Positions 54,543 through 63,600 of a stretch of 64,000 nt of DNA are shown here, in pieces. The position numbers were made by a program, and so were the translations under genes. Positions within the stretch are counted from its first letter, which is position 1, and the number at the start of each line of letters is the position of its first letter. The DNA comes from Verrucomicrobiota bacterium (GTDB taxonomy: Bacteria > Verrucomicrobiota > Verrucomicrobiia > CAIQCK01), in the NCBI GenBank assembly GCA_016235595.1, contig JACRJX010000015.1:370669-434668 (forward strand), read 5' to 3'. The notes under the pieces were generated by a model. The model saw nothing but the letters and a program-made list of their open reading frames with translations, searched no databases and had not been told where the DNA came from.

Positions 54543-54626
54543 GAGTCTTCCGTCGTTGTTGGAGAAGTCCCACGGTTTGCGGAAGTGTGTCGCTTGCCTC
54601 GTTGCGTGTGTGAGGAAGGAAAGACC

Positions 54627-56039
54627 ATGAACCGCAGACACTTTTTCATGTCGAGTGCCGGCGCGCTGGCGGCGTCAGCATTGCCTGGCATTCCTCGTTG
54701 TGCGGCTGCGGCTTCCGCGGGCGACAAGGCCGCCAAGCCGCCGCAGATTCCAAAACCGGCGCCGCGTTTTGGCGACGGGCGCGACTGGTGGTTTGGGAAA
54801 CGTTTCGGCATGTTTGTCCACTGGGGCCTCTACGCCATCCACGGATTCCACGAGCAGGAGCAGTGGCGCGCCCGCATTCCGCGCGCTGAATACGTCAAGC
54901 TCGCGAAGCAATGGAACCCGGTAAACTACAACCCGGACGCTTGGCTCGATCTCGCCGAGGCGGCCGGCATGAAATACATCTGTCTCACGACAAAGCACCA
55001 CGATGGTTTCTGCCTTTGGGACACGAAGCAAACTTCCTACAACACGATGAACACGCCCTACGGCAAGGACGTGGTCAAGATGCTCGCGGACGCCTGCCAT
55101 CGCCGCAGTTTCCCGTTGTGCCTCTACTACTCAATCGCCGATTGGCATCAGAAGAACTACCCGAATCAGGGCCGGCATCACGAACTGCCGCCGCAACCCG
55201 GCGATGAACCGGACCTGATGAAATACCTGGAGTTTCTCAAGGCGCAGATTCGCGAGCTCTGCACCCATTACGGTGAGATCCATGGCATCTGGTGGGACAT
55301 GAACGTGGACAAACACGTGGACCGTTCCATCAATGACATGATCCGCAAACTCCAGCCGAAGGCCGTCATCAACAATCGCGGCTACGACGAAGGCGACTTC
55401 GGCACCCCGGAGCGCGATTACGACAAGGGTGGCGAGGAGTTGATGAGTTTCGACAAACGCACGGAGGCATGCCAGTCGGTGGGTTCAGAAAGTTGGGGCT
55501 ATCGCAAGGATGAGGACTACTACAGCGACCGCCATCTCTTGCGGAGCATCGTGAAATATCTTGCCCGTGACGCGAACTATCTGCTCAACGTTGGCCCGAA
55601 AGGGGATGGCACGATTCCCGGCGAGGCTGCCGCCATTTTGCGTCGCATCGGCGAGTGGTATCGTGCCGTAAAGGAGTCGCTGGAGGGCGTCGTGCCTGCG
55701 TCGCGTTTGACGACGAACCGCAACGTATTGCTGACGCGTCGCGGCAACACGCTCTATGTCATCATGCACAAGGACCCGATGACGGAGGCGGTGAAACTGA
55801 AACCGCTGACAGTCGCACCGCGCCGTGCCACATTGTTGAACACGGGCCGGCCTGTCGAATGCGCGGTGGACATGGTGCCCAGCGACCACGTTGAGCAGAA
55901 GGCGTATCTGCGGTTGCGCGGACTGCCGGTGAATGAACTGGCGAACACAGTGTTGGTGGCGAAGCTTGAATTCGATCACCTGCCGGAATGGGGACAACCG
56001 CAGAAGTCTTCCGACAAGGTGGACGAGCGGCAGAAGTGA
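54627..56039 (+). CDS. Secreted GH29 alpha-L-fucosidase
   Basis: 470 residues. The N-terminus (MNRRHFFMSSAGALAAS) is Tat-like. GH29 motifs: FGMFVHWGLYAIHG, LTTKHHDGFCLWDTK, and the nucleophile aspartate at about residue 224 in HGIWWDMNVDKH, followed by VINNRGYDEGDFGTPE. A C-terminal beta domain starts about residue 350. Removes fucose from glycans outside the cytoplasm. A strong AGGAAGGA precedes the ATG, which decides the start. Last of the four secreted-protein genes; with the M60 peptidase it fits degradation of glycoproteins or fucose-rich polysaccharide. Confidence 0.88.
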   Translation: MNRRHFFMSSAGALAASALPGIPRCAAAASAGDKAAKPPQIPKPAPRFGDGRDWWFGKRFGMFVHWGLYAIHGFHEQEQWRARIPRAEYVKLAKQWNPVNYNPDAWLDLAEAAGMKYICLTTKHHDGFCLWDTKQTSYNTMNTPYGKDVVKMLADACHRRSFPLCLYYSIADWHQKNYPNQGRHHELPPQPGDEPDLMKYLEFLKAQIRELCTHYGEIHGIWWDMNVDKHVDRSINDMIRKLQPKAVINNRGYDEGDFGTPERDYDKGGEELMSFDKRTEACQSVGSESWGYRKDEDYYSDRHLLRSIVKYLARDANYLLNVGPKGDGTIPGEAAAILRRIGEWYRAVKESLEGVVPASRLTTNRNVLLTRRGNTLYVIMHKDPMTEAVKLKPLTVAPRRATLLNTGRPVECAVDMVPSDHVEQKAYLRLRGLPVNELANTVLVAKLEFDHLPEWGQPQKSSDKVDERQK

Positions 56040-56068
56040 TGGGAGCGATGCCGCGCTGACTTGGTGGT

Positions 56069-56902
56069 TCAGGGCTTCTTGCGGCCCTTCAACATGCAAG
56101 CGGTTGCAGCCCAATGGAGATGATCGTGCTGCTTCGGTTCAGCCCATCGGCTGGCAGCCAGCGCGAGACGCGGGAGAAGCTTGTCGAAGGGGAAGGGGAA
56201 GGGCACGAGATTGTAATAGGCGTGGTCTTCACGGACGCAGCCGACGTCAGCCATCATTCGCTCCAGCGTGGCAACGGAAAACTGGCGATGCACCAGTCCG
56301 TCCAGGTCAAACTTCTTGCCGCGCAGCTTCATATAGATGGGTTTCAAGCATCGCGTCGGCAGGGCAAGCGCCTGTCGCATGATGGAGTCCAGCGAACGCG
56401 GCTGGATGACGCTGATGATCATCACTCCTCCGGTCCTGAGCACGCGCGCCATCTCTTTCATCGCGGCAGTGAGTTCCGCGTCGTTCAGGTATTCCAGCAA
56501 TCCCATCGCGATGACGGCGTCGAAGTGATTCGCCGGAAATTGCGCCTGCTCGGTTTTGCCGACGTAAAATCTGGCGCGCGATTCGTTGGCGAAACGCCGG
56601 CGGGCGTACTCGATCATCTTGGGGGCGATGTCGAGACCGTGGAATTCCCAGCCGCGTTGCAGAAAGGTTGGCGCCATCGGGCCGGTGCCACAGCCGACAT
56701 CAAGAAGACGGCCGGGTTTTTCGCTGGCGAGCAATTCCTCGACACGGAGCTTGCGCTGGATGAATTTCCAGTTGTCGAACAGTGGCCCCCGCTCGTCGTA
56801 AAGCGCATCCCAAGCCTCGCCGGAAAAACGGTCGAATACTTCAACGACGGTCGTTTGTTGAGACGCCGCTTTCGCTGGAGCTGGTTCTTGTCCGGTCGCC
56901 AT
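56069..56902 (-). CDS. Class I SAM-dependent methyltransferase
   Basis: 277 residues. SAM motif LLDVGCGTGPMAPTFL at about residues 63-78, then FHGLDIAPKMIEYARRR, and DAVIAMGLLEYLND. The C-terminal part (about 165-277) binds the substrate and looks like that of UbiE-like enzymes. It is the third gene of a leftward run, 12 bp after cytidine deaminase, so it may modify a nucleoside-derived or lipid substrate. Acceptor unknown. Confidence 0.82.
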   Translation of the reverse strand: MATGQEPAPAKAASQQTTVVEVFDRFSGEAWDALYDERGPLFDNWKFIQRKLRVEELLASEKPGRLLDVGCGTGPMAPTFLQRGWEFHGLDIAPKMIEYARRRFANESRARFYVGKTEQAQFPANHFDAVIAMGLLEYLNDAELTAAMKEMARVLRTGGVMIISVIQPRSLDSIMRQALALPTRCLKPIYMKLRGKKFDLDGLVHRQFSVATLERMMADVGCVREDHAYYNLVPFPFPFDKLLPRLALAASRWAEPKQHDHLHWAATACMLKGRKKP

Positions 56903-56914
56903 GATGCGAAGCTA

Positions 56915-57307
56915 TCACAGGCAGAAACGGCTGGGTAGCAGTTCGTCCAGAACGAAGGTCTTCACCTTGCCTCGTCCTTTCGCTTCCGCCACGAGAATCC
57001 TCAGGTTCGGCGCGAACTCGGCCATGACCTGGCGGCACGCGCCGCAGGGAGTCGCCGCGCCCGTGCTGACGATGGCGATGGCGACAAAGCGCCGTTCGCC
57101 CGCCGAAATCGCATTGAAGAAGGCGACCCGCTCGGCACAGACAGTCAGGCCGTAGCTGGCGTTCTCAATGTTGCAACCGCGATAGACCTTGCCGTTGGCC
57201 GCCAACAAGGCTGCGCCCACACGGAACCTGGAGTAAGGTGCGCAGGCTTTGCGCCGCGCTGCGCGGGCTGCCGCCACCAATCGGCGAGTGTCGTGCGACT
57301 CCATCAT
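56915..57307 (-). CDS. cdd: Cytidine deaminase
   Basis: 130 residues, the small tetrameric form. Substrate and catalytic motif RGCNIENASYGLTVCAER (CAE at 57-59, glutamate as proton shuttle), and PCGACRQ (87-93) with C88 and C91, which with C57 bind zinc. Converts cytidine and deoxycytidine to uridine forms in pyrimidine salvage. It lies 37 bp downstream of purine nucleoside phosphorylase, as part of a salvage operon. Two ATGs occur in tandem; no ribosome binding site is evident. Confidence 0.93.
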   Translation of the reverse strand: MMESHDTRRLVAAARAARRKACAPYSRFRVGAALLAANGKVYRGCNIENASYGLTVCAERVAFFNAISAGERRFVAIAIVSTGAATPCGACRQVMAEFAPNLRILVAEAKGRGKVKTFVLDELLPSRFCL

Positions 57308-57344
57308 TATATGTATGCTGCGGCGCAGTCGCGAAACGGGGCCG

Positions 57345-58163
57345 TTACAGGCTGGAGATGAATTCTTCCAGCAGCTTGTTGAAGTTTTCCGAAACCTTTC
57401 GCGTTGCTTCCAGGACTTCTTCGTGTGACAGCCGCCGTCCGCCGATGCCCGCGGCGAGGTTGCTGATCACCGACAGTCCGGCGACCTCCATGCCAAGATG
57501 TCGCGCCATCAACACTTCGGGCACAACGCTCATACCGATAGCGTCTGCGCCGAGCCACGCCAGCGCTTTCGTTTCACTCGGCGTCTCGTAGTTCGGTCCC
57601 GTGACGGCCATGTAAACGCCACGGCGCAGACCGAGTTTGAGTTTTTCCGACGCGACCGTCAGTTTCTCCAGCAGCCGCGATGAGTAGGCCTGGGTCATGT
57701 CCAGAAACTTCACGCCTCCGGCTTCCGGCAGTCCGCGGCCGATCAGCGGGTTGTCGCCGGTGAAATTAATGTGGTCTTCGATGGCCATCAGCGAGCCGAC
57801 CCGGAGTTGGCTGTTGATGCCGCCAGCAGCGCAGGTGGTCATGAGTATTTTCACGCCGATGGCGCCGAGCACGCGGATCGGAAACGCCACTTCGGCGGCC
57901 GTACAACCCTCGTAGATGTGCGAGCGGCCCTGGAGCACCGCGAGCGTTTTGCCGTGAAACGACCCGATCATCAGTTGCCCCGCGTGGCCCGACACCGATG
58001 TCGGCCAGAAGCCAGGAATGCCGGCGTAGGGAATCTTCACGGCATCTTCGATCCGGTCTGCGAACGAACCGAGACCTGAGCCGAGCACGATGCCGATGGT
58101 TGGCTTGCGCCCGTTCGACTTGGATTCGATGGCCGCCTTGGCCTCAGCGAGTTCTGGAGTCAT
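57345..58163 (-). CDS. punA: Purine nucleoside phosphorylase
   Basis: 272 residues, trimeric PNP type. IVLGSGLGSFADR is the phosphate loop, then GRSHIYEGC, MTTCAAGGINSQL, AVTGPNYETPSE with the base-contacting glutamate, GMSVVPEVLMARH and SVISNLAAG. Cleaves purine nucleosides with phosphate to free base and ribose-1-phosphate. First gene of the leftward punA-cdd-methyltransferase unit. Confidence 0.93.
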   Translation of the reverse strand: MTPELAEAKAAIESKSNGRKPTIGIVLGSGLGSFADRIEDAVKIPYAGIPGFWPTSVSGHAGQLMIGSFHGKTLAVLQGRSHIYEGCTAAEVAFPIRVLGAIGVKILMTTCAAGGINSQLRVGSLMAIEDHINFTGDNPLIGRGLPEAGGVKFLDMTQAYSSRLLEKLTVASEKLKLGLRRGVYMAVTGPNYETPSETKALAWLGADAIGMSVVPEVLMARHLGMEVAGLSVISNLAAGIGGRRLSHEEVLEATRKVSENFNKLLEEFISSL

Positions 58164-58247
58164 GTTGCTGCTTCGCTTCTAACAGTGAATCACTTCCAAA
58201 ATCAAGCGTGACGGACGTGTTCATGGAAGGAGCCGCGAACCTAGGGT

Positions 58248-58904
58248 TCACTCCGGCCTCCGGGACACGCGTTCAACAGACGATTCTTCGCGGGTGGGCT
58301 CCAGGGGAGACTGTTGAGCCGGGCGGAGGGAGTCTGCCTGCCGGGCAGGGGAAAGATCCAACGGCGTTTCGGATGGCATCCAGAGATTCATTTTTGTGGA
58401 CGTGCCAGTGCCCCGCCACGAGGCACTGACGCGGTCGGAATAATTTTTCAGGTCGCTGGCATATTGTTCGAAGTAAGAATTGAACCTCAGCGCCTCGATT
58501 TCCTTCTCCTTGAGCCACGACGCAACCACATCGGGACGCGCGATGGTCAACGCCTGACGGAATGCCTCTTCACAAGCACGCGCATCGTTCTCGTGGGCGC
58601 AGGCCAACACCATGCGATGGGCGCGCTCGGTTGGAGACGTGTGGTGTGTCACGGTCGCAAGGACTTCTGCGGCCCCGAACGGATGAGGGGAACCGCCGAG
58701 CAGGTATTGGCGGATCGGCAAACGCAATCCCCAGCCGGCGGCTGCAAGCGCGGCGAGAACGGTGATCGCGCCGACCCGCCTCACGGCGGGAGGGAGAGTT
58801 GCGAATTGTTTCCTCCAGCAGTCAAGGGGCGACGACTTGAGATTATCACGATCCGCGCTTGCCTGTCGTATTGCGACTTCGTGAAAAAAACTTTCCAGAC
58901 TCAT
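58248..58904 (-). CDS. Hypothetical single-pass membrane protein
   Basis: About 218 residues if begun at MSLESFFHEVAIRQ (58904); a longer form starting at 58934 or 59129 exists, but that extension is Arg-rich and overlaps the start of the divergent protease gene. One hydrophobic segment (about residues 45-60, ITVLAALAAAGWGL) divides a cytoplasmic tail from a mostly helical domain with THHTSPTERAHRMVLA. The end is low-complexity and Ser/Arg-rich. No family recognised. It faces away from sppA; a shared promoter lies in the 198-bp gap. Confidence 0.5.
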   Translation of the reverse strand: MSLESFFHEVAIRQASADRDNLKSSPLDCWRKQFATLPPAVRRVGAITVLAALAAAGWGLRLPIRQYLLGGSPHPFGAAEVLATVTHHTSPTERAHRMVLACAHENDARACEEAFRQALTIARPDVVASWLKEKEIEALRFNSYFEQYASDLKNYSDRVSASWRGTGTSTKMNLWMPSETPLDLSPARQADSLRPAQQSPLEPTREESSVERVSRRPE

Positions 58905-59102
58905 GCAACGGTTTCCAGCTTCGGGCTGCGGCATGATTGTAGGAGGACGTCTGGACGCGCGACAAGGGAAAACGAGAAGGGGAAACAAGTTGCCTGCGTC
59001 CGGGAGGCCGCGTATAAGACGCCACCTCCGGCGATGACGGCGGAGGTCGCGGCCGCGCGCACATTGGCGGAGCGGCATCGCGAATAACAAAATCTGACAA
59101 TC

Positions 59103-60173
59103 ATGAACCAGACTCCTCCAATTCTCCAATCAACCCCTGCCACTTCGCCGGACGCGCCGCGGCGCCGCCCGCGGGGTTGGATCGCGCTGGCCATCATGGC
59201 CATGGCGCTGTTCGTCGTGAGCCTGTTGGGCAACGCACTGCTCGGCTCTTGGATCGTGATGTCGCCGTTGTTCGAGACCGAGAGCCCTACGACAGGATTT
59301 CGAGAAACTCGCATGGGTGGCGACGCGGGCGCGAAGGAGAAGATCGCTGTGATCTACGTGCAGGATATCATCAGCTTTTCAGCGCCGGGCAGTTCCGTCG
59401 AAGAGGGCATGGTGGGCGACCTCAAGGAGCAACTGGAGAAGGCGGCGCGCGACGAGGCGGTGAAGGCGATCATCCTCGCGATTGACTCGCCGGGCGGAGA
59501 GGTGACGGCGTCGGACGTGATTCATCACGCGATCATGACCGCGAAAAAGAAAAGCGGCGTGCCGGTGGTGGCGAGCCTGGGACCCCTGGCGGCCAGCGGC
59601 GGCTATTACGTCGCGACGGCGGCGGATTGGATCGTGGCGCATCGCACGACGCTCACGGGAAGCATCGGCGTGATTTTCCGTTTATGGAATTACCGCGGGT
59701 TGATGGACAAGGTGGGCGTGAAGCCGGTCATCTACAAAAGCGGGAAAATGAAAGACATGCTCAGTCCGGAGAAACTGGAGGGTGAAATCACTGCGGAGGA
59801 AAAGGAAATCGCGCAGCGTCTGGTGATGAGTGACTACGAACGTTTCATTGAAGTGGTTGCGGAGGGCAGGCACATGAAAGCGGCGGCGTTGAAGGCCGGG
59901 CTTGCAGATGGGCGTGTGCTTAGCGGCCCCGAAGCGTTGGCGCACAAGTTTGTGGACCAACTGGGTTATTTTGAGGACGCGGTAACGAAGGCCAAATCAT
60001 TGGCGAAGATCGGGGAGGCGAAGCTCGTGAAATACGAAGCGTCGTGGTCCATGCGCAGGCTACTGTCGCTATTTGCCGAATCGCGCGGGCCTTTGGGGAG
60101 GCTTGTGGCAACGCCGGGGAATTTCCGGCTGGAGAACGGCCGCTTTTATCTGCCGGGAGGTTGGATGGAATGA
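59103..60173 (+). CDS. sppA: Signal peptide peptidase SppA-type S49 protease
   Basis: 356 residues with one N-terminal membrane helix (about 27-48). ILAIDSPGGEVTASD and the catalytic serine in LAASGGYYVATAADWIVA, TLTGSIGVIF, and the candidate catalytic lysine in YKSGKMKDMLSP give the Ser/Lys dyad of short-form SppA. The C-terminal part is about 60 residues longer than usual. It degrades cleaved signal peptides and other membrane peptides from the periplasmic side. Confidence 0.88.
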   Translation: MNQTPPILQSTPATSPDAPRRRPRGWIALAIMAMALFVVSLLGNALLGSWIVMSPLFETESPTTGFRETRMGGDAGAKEKIAVIYVQDIISFSAPGSSVEEGMVGDLKEQLEKAARDEAVKAIILAIDSPGGEVTASDVIHHAIMTAKKKSGVPVVASLGPLAASGGYYVATAADWIVAHRTTLTGSIGVIFRLWNYRGLMDKVGVKPVIYKSGKMKDMLSPEKLEGEITAEEKEIAQRLVMSDYERFIEVVAEGRHMKAAALKAGLADGRVLSGPEALAHKFVDQLGYFEDAVTKAKSLAKIGEAKLVKYEASWSMRRLLSLFAESRGPLGRLVATPGNFRLENGRFYLPGGWME

Positions 60174-60633
60174 CCGGCAGTGAGCCACAATAACCAGCTT
60201 GGGCCGGAACGGATGGCTGGATTCCAACAGGTAGTATGAATGTGTGACCAAGTGCCACTATATGTGGCCTCTTGGGTGAGCCAAACAGACCCACCTTTTG
60301 TATGGACAGCTTCTCGCCGCTCTGGCTATATTCCGCGCATTGTTGATCCAGCGGTTAGACCGAGGTAGCAGGACGCGCGTTTAAAATATTTCTGCAGAAA
60401 AACTGTTCAGGTGTGCAAACGACCCAAGGATGTCGAGTACAGTCACGCTTAGGGTGTAGTGTATCTTCACAGCGAGGTTGTGTGTTTGCGGACACAGGAG
60501 TTGCGGTGTGCACACGCGCGTTTTTTCCCATGTTCCAAGTTCTGCAGTTGTCGTTGGGTATTGTTCTCAACGGTCGTCTCGGATTGCCGGTACTGAAGAC
60601 CGAAAGTGTTTTGCGGTTCGATCAAGCCACGTC
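60174..60633. other. Non-coding stretch upstream of adhesin gene
   Basis: 460 bp without a credible gene. It contains a small hairpin, GCCAC/GTGGC (60254-60268), that could end the sppA transcript, and a perfect 10-bp palindrome GTGTGCACAC (60506-60515) soon followed by six T residues (60521-60526). A TAAAAT at 60382-60387 could be a -10 element, but I see no matching -35. GC is lower than in the neighbouring genes. Probably carries the adhesin promoter and a long leader. Confidence 0.45.
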
Positions 60634-63600
60634 ATGAAGACAGACACAGCAGTTGGCCCGAACGGAGCGAGTCACGGAACTACGCCGCAAGTTTTCGCGC
60701 GCCGACGTATGAACGGTTTGATACGCGCATGGGCGCGGTGTGCCCTGATGACGATGCTGTTCTGTTTTGCTTTGACCACGCACGTTCAGGCGCAAGCCAC
60801 AAACATTTTCACCAACCAGACGGCAGGCGTCTGGGCCACCGCGGGCAGTTGGCTCGGCGGCAACATGCCGGTCGTTGGTGGCAGCAATAACTACATCATC
60901 ATCTTCAGCAACACCGCCACGGATTTGAGTATAAACAACCTCGGCTTGGGCAACGCGTTCGTGCTCAACCAAATGATCTTCAGCGGCTCCGCAGCCGTCA
61001 GCGTTACCAATGGGGGCAGCACCAACTTTGTCTTTGTCTCCGACAGCCTGAGCGCGCTGCCGCAGATCAACCAGAACAACAACCTGGCCAACACGATCTA
61101 TAGCGGCCTGACGCTCAACAACAATCTGACCGTCGGCGGCAGCGGCGGCAGCGCGGGCTTGCTGACCCTGCGCGGCGCGGTGGGCGGTTCCGGTTCGCTG
61201 ACCATGACCGGCGCATTCACGTTGCTGCTCGGCACCAACAATACTTACACCGGTGGCACCATCATTAACGGCGGCATCGTCCGTCTTGGCGCAACCAACG
61301 CGCTGGGCTTGCCCGGGAGTTCGACACTAGCGACGGTCAACGCGGGCGGCTCGCTTGACCTCAACGGCAACATGATCTCTTCGAACTACAGCACCAAGAC
61401 TCTTTACATTGCGGGCTTCGGTTCGGGCGGTCTCGGCTCGGACTCGGGCGCGGTTTTCAACGCGGGCGCATTCTTGAACAACGTTGGTCTGGCCAACGTC
61501 ACACTCACCGGTGACGCGGCCATCGGTGGCGGCACCGGCCGCATGGACATCACGGGCGTTTTGAACGGCGGCGGCTTCACGCTCTACAAGGTCGGCGTCA
61601 ACGATACGTTCTTCAATGGCAGCGCCAATGCTTACCTGACCAACACGCCGACGGTTGTTATCACCAACGGCGCCTTCGGCATGCAGAACAACGGTAATCT
61701 TGCCGGCGCAGGCGCGACAGTCTTCATAGTCCAGACCAACGGTGTCTTGCGAACCTACGGTAACCTCACCTTCACCAACGCCATCACCGTCAACGGTGGT
61801 CGCGTTCAGCAACAGGGTGGCGGCACGATTGGCATTGGTTCGTTCTGGAATAGTCCCGTGACGTTGAACGGTGTGTCCAACCGGTTTGAATCGCTCGGCG
61901 GCGCGCTTACCGTCGGCGGCAACATCTCTGGTGCGGGCGACTTGGTAAAGCTCGGCTACTACCAATTGACCTTGAGCGGTACCAACACCTATACCGGCGG
62001 CACCTCCATCAGGGACGGCATGCTGCTCTTTTCAACCACCAACGCCATCCCGACCGCGGGCCTGGTCGTCCTCGGTTCCACCACAGCTGGTGTCGGGTTG
62101 GGCAGCGGTTCAGCTTCCACGGCCCTGTTGCCTTATATCAGCAAGGATTCAATAGGCTCCCTCGTGTTGATGGGACCCGACGTCAACGAGAACATTGATT
62201 TCAATACGGGCGGTTACACCAACCTTTACCTCGCCGGCGGCGTCACCATGACCTACGGCGGCACCTATACGCCTTACCAGAGTTCAGGGGTCAACTACTA
62301 TCGGCTGGCTGCCTATACCAACATCGTCTTCAGCTTCACCAATGTCATCTCCGACACCGACTTCGGTGCCACTTCGTCCGTCCTTTATGTTAATGGTATC
62401 AACGGCGCTTCCGCTCAGAACCAGGGTGGCGTGGTCCTGATCACCAACGCCAACACCTACGCCGGCGTGACGGTTTTGGGATCGTCGGGAGCCGTGTTGC
62501 AGATCTCCCACAACCTTGCGCTCGGCGACTCCAGCGGCGGCACGATCGTTTCGAACCTCACGCAGTTGCGTCTTACCAATAATATCACCATCAACGAACG
62601 TCTGACGCTCGCGGGCGATGGTTTTCCGCTCTATTCCGGAGCGTTGCGCAGCTTTGGTACGAACACGGTGACGGCTCTGATCACGGGGTCGGGAAGCATT
62701 GCTTCAGGCTCTGGTATGTTGATCCTCTCCGGCGGTTTGACCAACACCACCCTCCTGCGCGGAAACGGCGGCTTCATCATCATTACCAACAACCCCGTGG
62801 TCAACGTCGGTGGCACATTGACGGTGCAGGACGGCACGCCGGTGATTTTCAGCGTCACCAACAACAACTTCGCCACGCTGAACATGGCATGGAACGGCTA
62901 TGCTCGTTTGGGTGTTGATAATGCGTTTCTGTCCACCGTTGCTCTCGACTTCGGTGACAACGGCGGCGGAGAGATGGGCACGTTCGACATGGCCGGTTTC
63001 GACCAGACAGTCAACCGGTTCTTCAGCGGGGTGACCAACGTCTTCGGTGCCGCGACCCTCACCAATAGTTCTGCGGTCATGTCCACGCTGACGGTGACGC
63101 AGACGGTGAACACCTACTACGGCGGCAATATGGGTGGTGCGTTGTCACTGGTCAAGGAAGGCATTGGCACCAACACCTTGGGCGGTTCGGGAACTCACAC
63201 CGGCCCCACCATTATTAATAACGGCGCCATTCTGGTTTCCAACGTGAACGCACTGACGCGCAGCACCGTCAACAACATGGTCAATGGCGGCCTGCGCTTC
63301 ATCACCGTCACAAACGCAAACTTGGGCGGGCTGGCCGGCAGCGGTACCATCGGCCTGACCAATTACGGGGGCGGCGCGGTCATCCTGACGATCGGCTACA
63401 ATAACGCCGACGCGATCTACAGCGGCAATCTCACTAACTCCGGCGGTCTCGTCAAGGTCAGCAACGGTGTCCAGAAGCTCAGTGGCAACAACACCTACAC
63501 CGGCAATACCTTCATCAATGGGGGTGTGCTCTACGCCGAACACACGAATTCCCTCCCCACCACCGCGCGAGCCATCACGGTCAATTCCGGCGGCGCGGTG

